DNA of 64,000 bases, from contig NZ_VDFV01000011.1 of assembly GCF_006152145.1 (NCBI RefSeq), positions 1 through 64,000 on the forward strand, written 5' to 3'. This document shows, piece by piece, positions 16,936 to 26,663 of the stretch. Position 1 is the stretch's first letter, and each line of letters begins with the position of its first letter. The stretch is from Rubellimicrobium roseum (GTDB lineage Bacteria > Pseudomonadota > Alphaproteobacteria > Rhodobacterales > Rhodobacteraceae). Position numbers and translations under genes: made by a program. The notes below the pieces were generated by a model. It was not told the DNA's origin. It saw nothing but the letters and a program-made list of their open reading frames with translations, and ran no database searches.

Positions 16936-19863
16936 TCAGCCCGGACGATCGAAACCCTGTCGGCGCGGGAACCTGACAATCTTCTTGTCGTCCAGGACTC
17001 CGGCCACCCGCGCAGCGAGGTCGGCCTGCCGAAAGGGCTTGGCCAGGCGCGGCAGACCATCCACGCTGGCGTCGAGCACGTCCTGGTAACCGCTGATCAG
17101 CAGGGCTGGAAGCTCGGGCAGAAGCTGGTGCGCCGCCCTGGCCAGCTCGACCCCCGTCATGCCCGGCATGAGATAGTCGGTGACCAGCAGATCGGGCGTC
17201 AGTCCAGACCGGAGCGTCTGGAGGGCGGCAGCTCCCCCGTTGGCCTCCACGACCTCGTAGCCCAGGTCGCGCAACATGTCCGCGGTCCCGATCCGCACCA
17301 GTTCCTCGTCATCGACAAGGAGGAGAAGACCCTCGCGCACAATGGGGATCGGCATCTCGGCGGGGGCCGGAGCGCTTGGAGCCGCTTCGGACGCCACCGG
17401 TAGCCAGACCTCGGCCCGTGTCCCCTGGCCCGATCTCGACGACAGGACCAGCCGGCCTCCCGACTGCCCGGCCAGGCCATGCACCATCGAAAGACCCAGC
17501 CCCGTCCCTTTGCCCATGCCCTTCGTGGAGAAGAATGGCTCGACCGCACGCGCCAGAATGATGGCGCTCATGCCGACCCCGGTGTCGACCACGGCGAGCC
17601 GGACATAGCGGCCGGGCGCCAGTCCAGTCGGATGACCCGACCCCACGGCTTCTTCCGCCGCGCTGATCGTGAGCCGGCCGCCACCGGGCATGGCGTCGCG
17701 CGCGTTCACCGCCAGGTTCAAGAGCGCGAGCTCCAGTTGGTTGGCGTCGACCATCGCGGGCGGAAGATCCGGGGCCACCTCGACCACCATGTCGATCTGC
17801 GGGCCGATGGAGCGGGCGATCAGGTCGTGCATGCCGTCCAGCAGCGTGCCCACATCCACGGGCTGGGCCATCAGGGTCTGGCGGCGCGCGAAGGTGAGAA
17901 GCCGCTGGACCAGCACCCGGGCCCGCTCGGCGGATTGCAGCCCGCCCGCCACCAGCCGCTGCGTGCGTTCGTCCTGATCGAGCTTGCGGTGCGCCCGCTC
18001 CAGCGAGCCCACGATGGGGGTCAGGAGGTTGTTGAAGTCGTGCGCGATGCCGCCGGTAAGCTGGCCGATGGTTTCGAGCTTCTGCACCTCGTGGAGCTGG
18101 GCGGCTGCCGCCTCGCGCTCGGCCACCGCACGGGCCACGCGGTCGGCCAGATCGAGGTTGATCCGCTCGAGCTCCGCTTCGGCGGCCTTGCGGGCGGTGA
18201 TGTCGACCGAGGCCCCGATCAGCCCGATCACCTGGCCCGTTCCGTCGCGCAGCGGCACCTTGGTCGAGAGCCAGACGGCCGGTGTGCCGTCCGCGAAGGT
18301 GACGGCCTCCTCGACCTGTTCCGCCATGGCGCTGTCCATGATCCGCCGGTCGTTGGCCATGACGAGCGCTGCTTGCGCCTTGTCCTCCAGGAACTCGGCG
18401 TCGGTCCGGCCCAGGAACTCCTCGGGCGGCTTGCCGATCAGCTCGGCCGTGCCCTTGTTGGCGACCAGCATGCGGCCTTGGCGGTCCTTGGCATAGACCA
18501 CCCCCGGCACGGCCTCGATGAAGGTCTTGAGCAACTGGGTCGCCCGGTCCCGCTCGGCAAGAAGGGCGCGATGCTCCTCCACGTCGAGGAGGACGCCCGG
18601 AAAGTGCAAGGGTGTGCCATCCGGTCCGTGGTCGACCCGCCCGTTGGCCTCGATCCAGTAGTAGCGCCCATCCTGGCGACGCACCCGGTACTGATGCGCG
18701 TAGGGACCGCCGCGCGAGATGGCTGAACCGATCGCCGCGATCAGACCCTCCCTGTCGTCCGGGTGGACGGTGGCGATGACCTGCTCCAGGCTGAGGCCCT
18801 CCCGGCCCAGCGCCAGATCGAGGCCGAAGTTCAGCGCGAACTGCTCGTCGACCGTGAAGCGGTCGGTGGGCAGGTCCCAGTGCCAGGTCCCGATGATGGC
18901 GCCTGCCGCCAAGGCCAGTTGCACGCGTTCGGCGCTCATACGCAGCGCCTGCTCGACCGCCCGGCGGTCTGTCACGTCCTGCTCGGCCACGACGCCCGCG
19001 ATCACCCGACCGCCCGCATCGCGCACCGGCGCCGCGTTGTTGAGAAAGAAGCGTCGCTCGCCCGTGCCGAAGCGCTGGCATTCGACCAGCTCCCCCTGAA
19101 CCGTCTCGCCCTCGACGAGCGCGCGGGCCATGGCCCAGTCCTGGGCCCGCAAGCGCCGGCCAGTCTCGGGATCGTAGCCGATCCACTCGCCGTACTGCTC
19201 CAGGCTGGTGACCTCGGGATCGGGGACGACGCCCCAGAGCTCCCGATGGGCGGCGTTGTCCCGAACGATCTTGCCCTTGGGGTCAGCAATGATCACCCCG
19301 ACTGGGAGAGCATCAAGGACGGCCGATAGGAGTGCCTCGCTCTGTCGCACTCGCTCATCGGCCGCACGGGCCTCAGTGATGTCCTCGCCCGAGGAGATCG
19401 TGCCCCGGATCCGACCTGCGGCGTCGCGGATGATCCTGTTGCGCCAGGCGATCAGCCGTTCCTGGCCATCGGGGCGCAGGATCAATCCCTCCACCCGATC
19501 GGGTGCGTCGGCCGATCCAGAGATGAACTCGGCAAAGATGGCCCGGACAGCCTCCCGTTCGCGGACGGGGATGGCGGTCTCGAACCAGTCGCGACCGATC
19601 AACTGGGCGGGACTGTCGTGACCCAGGATCTCCGCGCCGCGCGGGTTGACGGTCTCGATCCGACCCTCGCGGTCGAGCACCAGCAGCATAACGCCTGCCA
19701 CCTGCAGGTACATCTGGGCGCGGTCCAGATCCGGGACCAGGTGGGGGGCCGGGGCCAGCTTTTTGCGGCCGAAACTGGGCGCGGCTCCGCCCTTGGCTCG
19801 AAGAACGCCCCGCGCCAGCCATCCCGCCGCGAAGGCCAGGCCGATCTTGTTTGCTCCACTCAC
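16936..19863 (-). CDS. Hybrid sensor histidine kinase with four PAS domains and a receiver domain
   Basis: A 975-aa protein. Four PAS-type modules occupy about residues 50-175, 180-305, 310-440 and 445-565; the third has the PAS_3 form (WHWDLPTDRFTV ... VHPDDREGL). Next come a DHp helix pair with the phospho-acceptor His in IAHDFNN (near 605), a GHKL ATPase domain (NLAVNARDAMPGGG, DTGVGMS, KGTGLGLSMVHGL) and a C-terminal receiver (LLLVDDEE, acceptor Asp in VTDYLMPGMTG, Lys in LAKPF). There is no clear membrane segment beyond a weak N-terminal hydrophobic stretch, so it is probably cytoplasmic. No response regulator with an output domain lies beside it, so its target is elsewhere. The HDFNN box is typical of alphaproteobacterial hybrid kinases. 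Confidence 0.93.
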   Translation of the reverse strand: MSGANKIGLAFAAGWLARGVLRAKGGAAPSFGRKKLAPAPHLVPDLDRAQMYLQVAGVMLLVLDREGRIETVNPRGAEILGHDSPAQLIGRDWFETAIPVREREAVRAIFAEFISGSADAPDRVEGLILRPDGQERLIAWRNRIIRDAAGRIRGTISSGEDITEARAADERVRQSEALLSAVLDALPVGVIIADPKGKIVRDNAAHRELWGVVPDPEVTSLEQYGEWIGYDPETGRRLRAQDWAMARALVEGETVQGELVECQRFGTGERRFFLNNAAPVRDAGGRVIAGVVAEQDVTDRRAVEQALRMSAERVQLALAAGAIIGTWHWDLPTDRFTVDEQFALNFGLDLALGREGLSLEQVIATVHPDDREGLIAAIGSAISRGGPYAHQYRVRRQDGRYYWIEANGRVDHGPDGTPLHFPGVLLDVEEHRALLAERDRATQLLKTFIEAVPGVVYAKDRQGRMLVANKGTAELIGKPPEEFLGRTDAEFLEDKAQAALVMANDRRIMDSAMAEQVEEAVTFADGTPAVWLSTKVPLRDGTGQVIGLIGASVDITARKAAEAELERINLDLADRVARAVAEREAAAAQLHEVQKLETIGQLTGGIAHDFNNLLTPIVGSLERAHRKLDQDERTQRLVAGGLQSAERARVLVQRLLTFARRQTLMAQPVDVGTLLDGMHDLIARSIGPQIDMVVEVAPDLPPAMVDANQLELALLNLAVNARDAMPGGGRLTISAAEEAVGSGHPTGLAPGRYVRLAVVDTGVGMSAIILARAVEPFFSTKGMGKGTGLGLSMVHGLAGQSGGRLVLSSRSGQGTRAEVWLPVASEAAPSAPAPAEMPIPIVREGLLLLVDDEELVRIGTADMLRDLGYEVVEANGGAAALQTLRSGLTPDLLVTDYLMPGMTGVELARAAHQLLPELPALLISGYQDVLDASVDGLPRLAKPFRQADLAARVAGVLDDKKIVRFPRRQGFDRPG

Positions 19864-20227
19864 GATGCGATGCCGACCTTCGAGCGACTGGCTTGCTGCC
19901 TTGAATGGCAGCGTAGCATCGAAACGTGATGGAAACAGTTAGATCTCGCGCCAAAGTTGCATAAATCCGTCAGGCCTGAAGATGGCAACACATTGCTGGC
20001 CCGCTCTCGCCAGGGAGTGCCTGCTTGACCCGTTGCCAGACCTGCACAAGGTCAGCGGCACTGTTCGCCATGGTCCAGATCCTGTCCGCGCAACCACTCG
20101 AACCTTCGTCATGCGAGTGTAGCGGGCCTTCGATGCTTGCTGTCAGGTTCATCGGATGGAAGGTGAGCACAGGTCAGGGGGCGGTCGATGGGAGTCTGTC
20201 CCGGGCCACTGCCTGCATCCTGATTCG
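19864..20227. other. Intergenic region without recognisable gene
   Basis: About 360 bases between the histidine kinase start and the racemase end; it must hold the kinase promoter. A 66-codon minus-strand frame (19970-20170) resembles nothing known and has no good start signal. No terminator or repeat was recognised. Confidence 0.55.
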
Positions 20228-20893
20228 TCAGGCTGCTATGGCCACCCTCCAACGGGCCAAAGCCCCTGCGAGCACGCAGGCGGCCTCGATCCCGTCCACG
20301 AGCGGAACAGCGCTTCTCTCCTGAAGGCGGCTTCGAAGGGGGGCCATGCCCGCGCACCCGAGAATCACGGACTCCGCCCGGTCTTCCTCGACAGCGGCGC
20401 AGATTTCCTGATCAAGACGGGCCAGAACCTGAGGACCGGCCGCTTCCACCTCCAGCACCCCCAAGCCCGAGGCCCGCACCCGCGCGCACTGCCCGCCGAA
20501 ACCGTAGCTGTCCACGTTGGCCTCGATCACGGGGACCGAGACGGGCAGGGTCGTGACGATGGAGAAACGAGCGCCGGTCAGTGCTGCGAGGTGCATGGCG
20601 GCCTGCCCGATGCCGATGACGGGGCAATGAGCCGCGGCGCGCAGCTCTTCGAGCCCCGTGTCGTCGAAGCAGGCGATGACGACGACGTCCACGCCCTCGG
20701 TTCGGGCGCGAGCCAGAAGCGCGCGCACTCCGGTCACTGCCGCCGCGCCATCCTCGGCCCCTTGGATCGCGGGCGGGCCGTCGTGATTGGTCCAGCCCAG
20801 GATCTCGGCCTCGGGCAGGGTGCGGCGGGCGACCGCGACGGCGGCCTCGGTCATGGCGACCGTGGAGTTCGGGTTGATGAAGAGGAGGCGCAT
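20228..20893 (-). CDS. Asp/Glu/hydantoin racemase family protein
   Basis: A 221-aa racemase-fold protein beginning MRLLFINPNSTVAMTEA, the hallmark of hydantoin racemases. Both catalytic cysteines are visible, in VVIACFDDTGLEELR and VILGCAGMA. Such enzymes interconvert D- and L-5-substituted hydantoins; relatives include allantoin racemase and maleate isomerase. The start overlaps the stop of the upstream permease (TGATG), making it the last gene of an ABC-transporter operon. No hydantoinase or carbamoylase lies in the window, so the pathway is incomplete here. Confidence 0.88.
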   Translation of the reverse strand: MRLLFINPNSTVAMTEAAVAVARRTLPEAEILGWTNHDGPPAIQGAEDGAAAVTGVRALLARARTEGVDVVVIACFDDTGLEELRAAAHCPVIGIGQAAMHLAALTGARFSIVTTLPVSVPVIEANVDSYGFGGQCARVRASGLGVLEVEAAGPQVLARLDQEICAAVEEDRAESVILGCAGMAPLRSRLQERSAVPLVDGIEAACVLAGALARWRVAIAA

Positions 20894-21729
20894 CAGACGG
20901 CCCGGCCGGCGTCGGATCCGGCCCGCGCGCGGCGACGGCTGACCAGCGCGACGGTGAGGAGAAAGACGCCGATCACGACAAGGGAGAACACGGTGGTCAG
21001 CGTCCCCAGCGCGAAGATCACCGGCGTGGTGACGTTGGTGGTCATGCCGTAGATCTCCAGCGGCAGGGTGTTGTGGCTGCCCGAGGTGAGCAGCGTCCGC
21101 GCGAACTCGTCGTAGCTGAGCGTGAAGCCGAACAGGGCGACGCCCAGGAGCGAAGGCGCGATGATCGGCAGGACGACATGGCGGATCGTCTGCCACGCGG
21201 TGGCGCCCTGGTCGCGGGCGGCCTCCTCATAGGCCGGGTTGAAGCGATTGAAGACGGCGAACATGATGAGAAGGCCGAAGGGCAGGGTCCAGGTGAGCTG
21301 AGAGCCGAAGCCGGAAGTCGCCCAGTGCACGGGCAGCCCGGCCTGCGAGAAGATCAGGCCCACGCCCAGCGAGACAAGGATCGAAGGGATCACGAGGCTC
21401 GCGATGACGAGCTGGAAAAGGATCGCCGAGCCGCGGAAGCGCTTGCGGAAGGCGAGGCCGCCCATGACCGAGACGACGACGGTCGTGACCATGACCATGA
21501 GGCCCAAGGCGAGCGAGCGGCCGAAGCTGCCCCAGATGTCGCCCACCGCCTGCTCTTGGAACAGGTCGCGGAACCAGTGGAGCGAGACGCCCCGCATCGG
21601 AAAGGTGAGGCCGCCCTCGGGCCCCTGGAAGCTCAGGATCGCGATGGTGATCGTGGGGCCGTAGAGGAAGAGTAGGAACAGGCCGAAGATGGTGGCCAGC
21701 ACGTAGAAGGAGCGGGGGCGGGGGTCCAT
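20893..21729 (-). CDS. Spermidine/putrescine-type ABC transporter permease (PotC-like)
   Basis: A 278-aa permease with six predicted membrane segments, starting SFYVLATIFGLFLLFLYGPTITIAILSF. The ATPase-contacting loop YEEAARDQGATAWQTIRHVVLPIIAPSLL is a clear EAA motif. This is the PotC half of a PotBC pair. Starts and stops overlap on both sides (TGATG with the PotB-like gene, TGATG with the racemase). Confidence 0.92.
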   Translation of the reverse strand: MDPRPRSFYVLATIFGLFLLFLYGPTITIAILSFQGPEGGLTFPMRGVSLHWFRDLFQEQAVGDIWGSFGRSLALGLMVMVTTVVVSVMGGLAFRKRFRGSAILFQLVIASLVIPSILVSLGVGLIFSQAGLPVHWATSGFGSQLTWTLPFGLLIMFAVFNRFNPAYEEAARDQGATAWQTIRHVVLPIIAPSLLGVALFGFTLSYDEFARTLLTSGSHNTLPLEIYGMTTNVTTPVIFALGTLTTVFSLVVIGVFLLTVALVSRRRARAGSDAGRAV

Positions 21730-22658
21730 CAGAGCTCCTTCCGGATGTTCACGAGGCGCAGCAGGACCCCGATCACCATCAGCGTGACGACGAGGAGCAT
21801 CACGGATGTCGCCGAAGCCGAGGGATATTGCAGGAGGCCGATGTCGTTCTGGATCAGGCGGCCCACGTTCGCGGACTGCGATCCCGACATGAAGCGCACG
21901 GTGATGAAGTCGCCCATCACCAGAGTCACGACGAAGATGGTGCCGATCATGATGCCGGGCCGGGTCAGCGGCAGGACCACGTTCCAGAGCGTCTGGAAGC
22001 CGGACGCGCCCGCGTCGTTCGCCGCTTCCAGAAGGCTGCGGTCGATCCGCATCATGGTGTTGAAGATCGGGACCACCATGAACAGCGTGTAAAGGTGCAC
22101 GAAGGCCAGGATCACCGAGAAGTCCGAGAAGAGGAGCCAGTCCAGCGGCTGGTCGACCACCCCCCAGGACAGCAGCGCCGAGTTCGCGATCCCCTCGCGG
22201 CCCAGGAACGGGATCCACGAGATCATGCGGATGATGTTCGAGGTCCAGAACGGGATCGTGCACAGCAGGAACAGCGTCGTCTGCCAGGTCTGCGACCGGA
22301 CGTGGAAGGCCAGGAAGTAGGCCACCGTGAAGCCCAGGACCAAGGTGATGGCCCAGGTGACCGCGGCATATTTCACGGTGTTCAGCAGCACCCGCCAGGT
22401 CACGTCCGAGCCCAGCAGGAACTCGTAATTCTCGAAGGAGAAGGCAGGGACGATCGAGAACTCGGTTGCGGTCCAGAAGCTGACGACGACGATCATGAGG
22501 ATCGGCAGCACCAGGAACGCGAGCAGGACCAAGGTCAGCGGCAGGGCCAGGAGCCAGCCCGTGACGTGGTTCGAGGCCAGAGCGCGCTGTCGGGGCGCGC
22601 GCTCCGCAAGGGGCGGGGTCCCGAAGGACCCCGCGACGGTGATGGACTCAGGCGGCAA
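21729..22658 (-). CDS. Spermidine/putrescine-type ABC transporter permease (PotB-like)
   Basis: A permease of about 309 aa. A hydrophilic N terminus of about 30 residues precedes the first helix (GWLLALPLTLVLLAFLVLPILMIVVVSFW), and the EAA loop is LLEAANDAGASGFQTLWNVVLPLTRPG. The start is uncertain: no ATG or GTG lies between the binding-protein stop and the first membrane helix. The TTG at 22658, which overlaps the end of the binding-protein gene by 11 bases, is the best in-frame candidate, and a CTG nearer the helix is another. If TTG is used, a strong hairpin (22613-22634) lies inside its first codons and may lower its translation. Confidence 0.85.
   Translation of the reverse strand: MPPESITVAGSFGTPPLAERAPRQRALASNHVTGWLLALPLTLVLLAFLVLPILMIVVVSFWTATEFSIVPAFSFENYEFLLGSDVTWRVLLNTVKYAAVTWAITLVLGFTVAYFLAFHVRSQTWQTTLFLLCTIPFWTSNIIRMISWIPFLGREGIANSALLSWGVVDQPLDWLLFSDFSVILAFVHLYTLFMVVPIFNTMMRIDRSLLEAANDAGASGFQTLWNVVLPLTRPGIMIGTIFVVTLVMGDFITVRFMSGSQSANVGRLIQNDIGLLQYPSASATSVMLLVVTLMVIGVLLRLVNIRKEL
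22613..22634 (-). other. Intercistronic UUCG-tetraloop hairpin after the binding-protein gene
   Basis: In the minus-strand transcript GCGGGGTCC pairs perfectly with GGACCCCGC across a TTCG loop closed by C-G, the extra-stable cUUCGg form. No U-run follows. It sits 14 bases past the binding-protein stop. Hairpins at this place in transport operons often protect the binding-protein mRNA from 3' decay, so more binding protein than permease is made. That role is inferred from its place. Confidence 0.6.
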
Positions 22659-23913
22659 TGAACTCGTTCCACTTGCGGACCATGTACTGGTTCTCGTCCA
22701 TGACGGCGTTCCAGCAGGCCACCTGGCCCATGCGGTCATAGAAGGAGCCGCCGTCGCGCGCCTCGCCGGCCTGCGCCAGCACGTCGCCGAAGGGATTGGT
22801 GACGGGCTCGACGGCGGGCTTGCCCTCGAACCAGTAGCCCCACTCGTTCTCGCTCATGAAGGCCTTGGAGGTCTCGGGCACCGCCGAATAGTAGCCCTGG
22901 CGCATGAGGAAGCCGCCGACCCAGCCCGACAGGTACCAGTTGATGTAGTCGTAGGCCGCATCCAGCTCCATGCCCGACAGGCTCGACGACAGGCCGATGC
23001 CGCCGCCCCAGCTCCGGTAGCCTTCCTTGAGCGGCTGGTAAACGCAGGGGATGCCGCGCGACTTCACGGCGGTGATGGCCGGCGACCACATCGACTGGAT
23101 CACCACCTCGCCCGAGGCCATGAGGTTCACGGATTCGTCGAAGGTCTTCCAGAAGGACCGGAACTGGCCCGCCCGCTTGGCCTCGGTCATGATCGCCATG
23201 GTGCGGTCGATCTCGTCCGTGGTCATGTTCCCCTTGTCGCCGTACTGGATCTCGCCCATCGCCTCGCAGACCATGGCGGCGTCCATGATGCCGATGGAGG
23301 AGATGTCGAGGATCGAGGCCTTGCCCTTGAACTCGGGGTTCAGCAGCTCGGCCCAGGACTCGATGGGGCGGCCGATGAGGTCGGGGCGGATGCCCAGCGT
23401 GTCGGCGTTGTAGATGGTCGGGATCAGGGTCATCCAGCCCGACTCCTCGGCTACGAAGTCGGTGCCGCCGGGACCGGAGGTGAAGCCCACCGTGTGGGGC
23501 GCCGTCCCTTGCGCGATGGTGCTCTCGGGCGTGAGCTTCCCGTCCCGGAAGATGCCGACGATCTTGTCGTAGTTGGCGATCCGGGACGTATCCATCGCCT
23601 GGAGGTTGCCGGTCGGCCAGACCTTCTTGCAGATCCAGTACTCGATGTCGGCGATGTCGAAGCTGTCGGGCTGGGTCGCGGCGCGCTGGGTCACGGCGTC
23701 CGAGTCGAGCGCCGTCATCTCGAGCGTGAAGCCCAGGTCCTCCTTCACCTTCTGCGCCACCTCGTTGAGGTTCGATACGCCGGTGCCGAACTGGCGCAGG
23801 GTGATGTCCTTGATCTCCTGCGCCCAGATCATCGGGGCGGGCAGCGCGCTCGCGGCAAGGGCGGCAGCCCCGGTCTTCAGGAGGCTACGCCGGCTGTATC
23901 GCATCTTCGTCAT
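22648..23913 (-). CDS. Spermidine/putrescine-type ABC transporter substrate-binding protein
   Basis: A 421-aa periplasmic binding protein with a twin-arginine (Tat) signal, YSRRSLLKTGAAALAASALPAPMIWAQ, so it is probably exported folded. The mature part is PotD/extracellular-solute-binding family 1-like (DITLRQFGTGVSN, GMELDAAYDYINWYLSGWVGG near the C terminus). Ligands of such proteins range from polyamines to amino-acid derivatives. The neighbouring racemase hints at a chiral nitrogen compound. Confidence 0.9.
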   Translation of the reverse strand: MTKMRYSRRSLLKTGAAALAASALPAPMIWAQEIKDITLRQFGTGVSNLNEVAQKVKEDLGFTLEMTALDSDAVTQRAATQPDSFDIADIEYWICKKVWPTGNLQAMDTSRIANYDKIVGIFRDGKLTPESTIAQGTAPHTVGFTSGPGGTDFVAEESGWMTLIPTIYNADTLGIRPDLIGRPIESWAELLNPEFKGKASILDISSIGIMDAAMVCEAMGEIQYGDKGNMTTDEIDRTMAIMTEAKRAGQFRSFWKTFDESVNLMASGEVVIQSMWSPAITAVKSRGIPCVYQPLKEGYRSWGGGIGLSSSLSGMELDAAYDYINWYLSGWVGGFLMRQGYYSAVPETSKAFMSENEWGYWFEGKPAVEPVTNPFGDVLAQAGEARDGGSFYDRMGQVACWNAVMDENQYMVRKWNEFIAA

Positions 23914-23941
23914 GGTCGTCTGTCCCTGTTGGAGGATGGTG

Positions 23942-24916
<975 letters not shown>

Positions 24917-25048
24917 GGGACCTCCATCAGTTGGGGCCAACTGACAGGCGCACGGCCGGAGGGGACAGGAGAATCATACCTGAAACCCGGACGAGACACG
25001 ACGTGCTGAAAGAAGTGGCGGATCGCACCACTCCATGACGATTTCCGC

Positions 25049-25072
25049 GACAGGATTGTATACAATGTTGTC
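25049..25072. promoter_or_regulatory. 24-bp imperfect palindrome, probable GntR/FCD operator
   Basis: The core ATTGTATACAAT (25055-25066) is a perfect 12-bp dyad. It is flanked symmetrically by GACA on the left and TGTC on the right, with two unmatched bases each side. TTGTATACAA-like cores are typical operators of FCD-type GntR regulators. The site lies in the spacer between the PotA-like gene and the divergent GntR gene. Confidence 0.72.
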
Positions 25073-25140
25073 CCGGTACCGGATGCGGTGTTGCCGGCGT
25101 CCGAGTCGGGGCGTCAGGGTCGAATGGACCAGCAGCGGAC

Positions 25141-25839
25141 ATGAGCGGGATGGACGACGGGCCTTTCATGAAATCCGGTTCCGGGGACGAGGTCGCCGAG
25201 CAGCTCGCCCTGGCGATCCACGAGCACCGGCTCGCCCCCGGGACCAAGCTTAACGAGGACGAGGTGGGCGAGATCTATGGCGTGAGCCGGACGATCGTGC
25301 GCACCGCATTGCAGCGCCTGTCCCATGATCGCCTCATCACCCTGCGGCGGAACCGCGGGGCTTTCGTCGCCCAGCCCACCATCCGAGAGGCCCGCGAAGT
25401 CTTCGAAGCCCGCGCCCTGCTCGAGCCCCGCACGGCCCGCTCCGCGGCCGAGCGGACGACCCCGGCCGACGTCGCCCGCCTTCAGGCCCATATCGACGAG
25501 GAGCACCGGGCCGTCGCGGCCGGGAACGCGGGGCTCGCCTTGCGGCAGTCCGGCCTCTTCCATCTGGAGATCGCGCGCATCGCCGACCAGGACACGATCG
25601 CCGAGTTCATCGCGCAACTCGTCGCACGGTCCTCGCTCATCATCGCGCTCTACTGGCAGCGGCGGAACGCGCTCTGCGAGAGCCACGCGCACCATGCGCT
25701 TGTGCACGCTCTGGCCGAACGGGACGGCGATCGCGCCGACGAGCTGATGAAGGGGCACCTCCTCGATCTCGTCTCCTCGCTCGACCTGCGCCACCTGCCA
25801 TCGGCGCCCCGGTCCCTGCGCGAGGCGCTGGGCGCATGA
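25141..25839 (+). CDS. GntR-family transcriptional regulator (FCD type)
   Basis: A 232-aa protein with an N-terminal GntR winged helix (QLALAIHEHRLAPGTKLNEDEVGEIYGVSRTIVRTALQRLSHDRLITLRRNRGAFVAQPT) and an all-helical FCD ligand domain whose metal-binding histidines can be seen (FHLEIAR; ESHAHHALVHAL; GHLLDLV). The start could also be one of two later ATGs (25150, 25168). It probably controls the divergent transporter/racemase operon and itself from the palindrome at 25049-25072. It overlaps the next gene by four bases. Confidence 0.9.
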   Translation: MSGMDDGPFMKSGSGDEVAEQLALAIHEHRLAPGTKLNEDEVGEIYGVSRTIVRTALQRLSHDRLITLRRNRGAFVAQPTIREAREVFEARALLEPRTARSAAERTTPADVARLQAHIDEEHRAVAAGNAGLALRQSGLFHLEIARIADQDTIAEFIAQLVARSSLIIALYWQRRNALCESHAHHALVHALAERDGDRADELMKGHLLDLVSSLDLRHLPSAPRSLREALGA

Positions 25840-26663
25840 CGATGCCCGCGATCCGCCGGATGACGGCCGCCGACCTGGACCACGTGCTCGACTGGGCCGC
25901 GGTGGAGGGGTGGAACCCCGGCTTGGGGGATGCTGCGGCCTTTCACGCCGCCGACCCCGAGGGCTTCCTCCTCGCCGAGGTCGCGGGCGATCCGGTCGGC
26001 GCGATCTCGGTCGTGAACCACTCGGACGTCTTCGCCTTCCTGGGGCTTTATCTCTGTCGTCCGGAGTGGCGGGGCCAAGGGATCGGGATGGCGCTCTGGC
26101 GCGAAGGACTGACGCACGCCGGGGGCCGCACCATCGGGCTGGATGGCGTGGCGGCGCAGGAGGCGAATTACGCCCGTTCGGGCTTCGTGCGGACCGGGGC
26201 CACCATCCGTTTCGAAGGCCCCCGCGTGACCGGCGACAGCCCGACGCTCCGTCCCATGCGGCCCGAGGACCTGCCGGCTCTCCTGGCGCTTGACCGTCGG
26301 GCGACCGGGGTCGAACGCGCGCGGTTCCTCTCGGCGTGGACCCGCACGACGTCGGACCGCCGGACCATCGTGCTGGAGGAGGGCGGCGCGATCCAGGGCT
26401 TCGCAACCGCACGTCTCTGCCGCTTGGGCTGCAAGATCGGTCCCATCATCGCGCCGGATGCGGAGTGTGGCCTGGCACTGACCGCCTCTGAAGCAGAGAT
26501 CGGTACGCGAGTCATCGACGTGCCCGAGGCCAACCACGAGTTCATCTCGGCACTCGTCGCGCGAGGCTATCGTGAGACCTTCCGCACGGCACGGATGTAT
26601 CGCGGACCCGCGCCACAGGGAGATGGCCGTGAACAGGCCATCGCGACAATGGAGCTGGGTTGA
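25836..26663 (+). CDS. GNAT-family N-acetyltransferase with a second C-terminal GNAT-like domain
   Basis: A 275-aa protein. The N-terminal GNAT domain (about 1-130) has an acetyl-CoA pyrophosphate loop WRGQGIGMALW and a closing NYARSGFVRTG. The second half (about 140-265) resembles the YitH-type extension (LRPMRPEDLPALLALDRRATGVERARFLSAW). It is translationally coupled to the GntR gene, suggesting it acts on the compound sensed there, perhaps as a detoxifying or assimilating acetylation. The substrate is unknown. Confidence 0.85.
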   Translation: MTMPAIRRMTAADLDHVLDWAAVEGWNPGLGDAAAFHAADPEGFLLAEVAGDPVGAISVVNHSDVFAFLGLYLCRPEWRGQGIGMALWREGLTHAGGRTIGLDGVAAQEANYARSGFVRTGATIRFEGPRVTGDSPTLRPMRPEDLPALLALDRRATGVERARFLSAWTRTTSDRRTIVLEEGGAIQGFATARLCRLGCKIGPIIAPDAECGLALTASEAEIGTRVIDVPEANHEFISALVARGYRETFRTARMYRGPAPQGDGREQAIATMELG

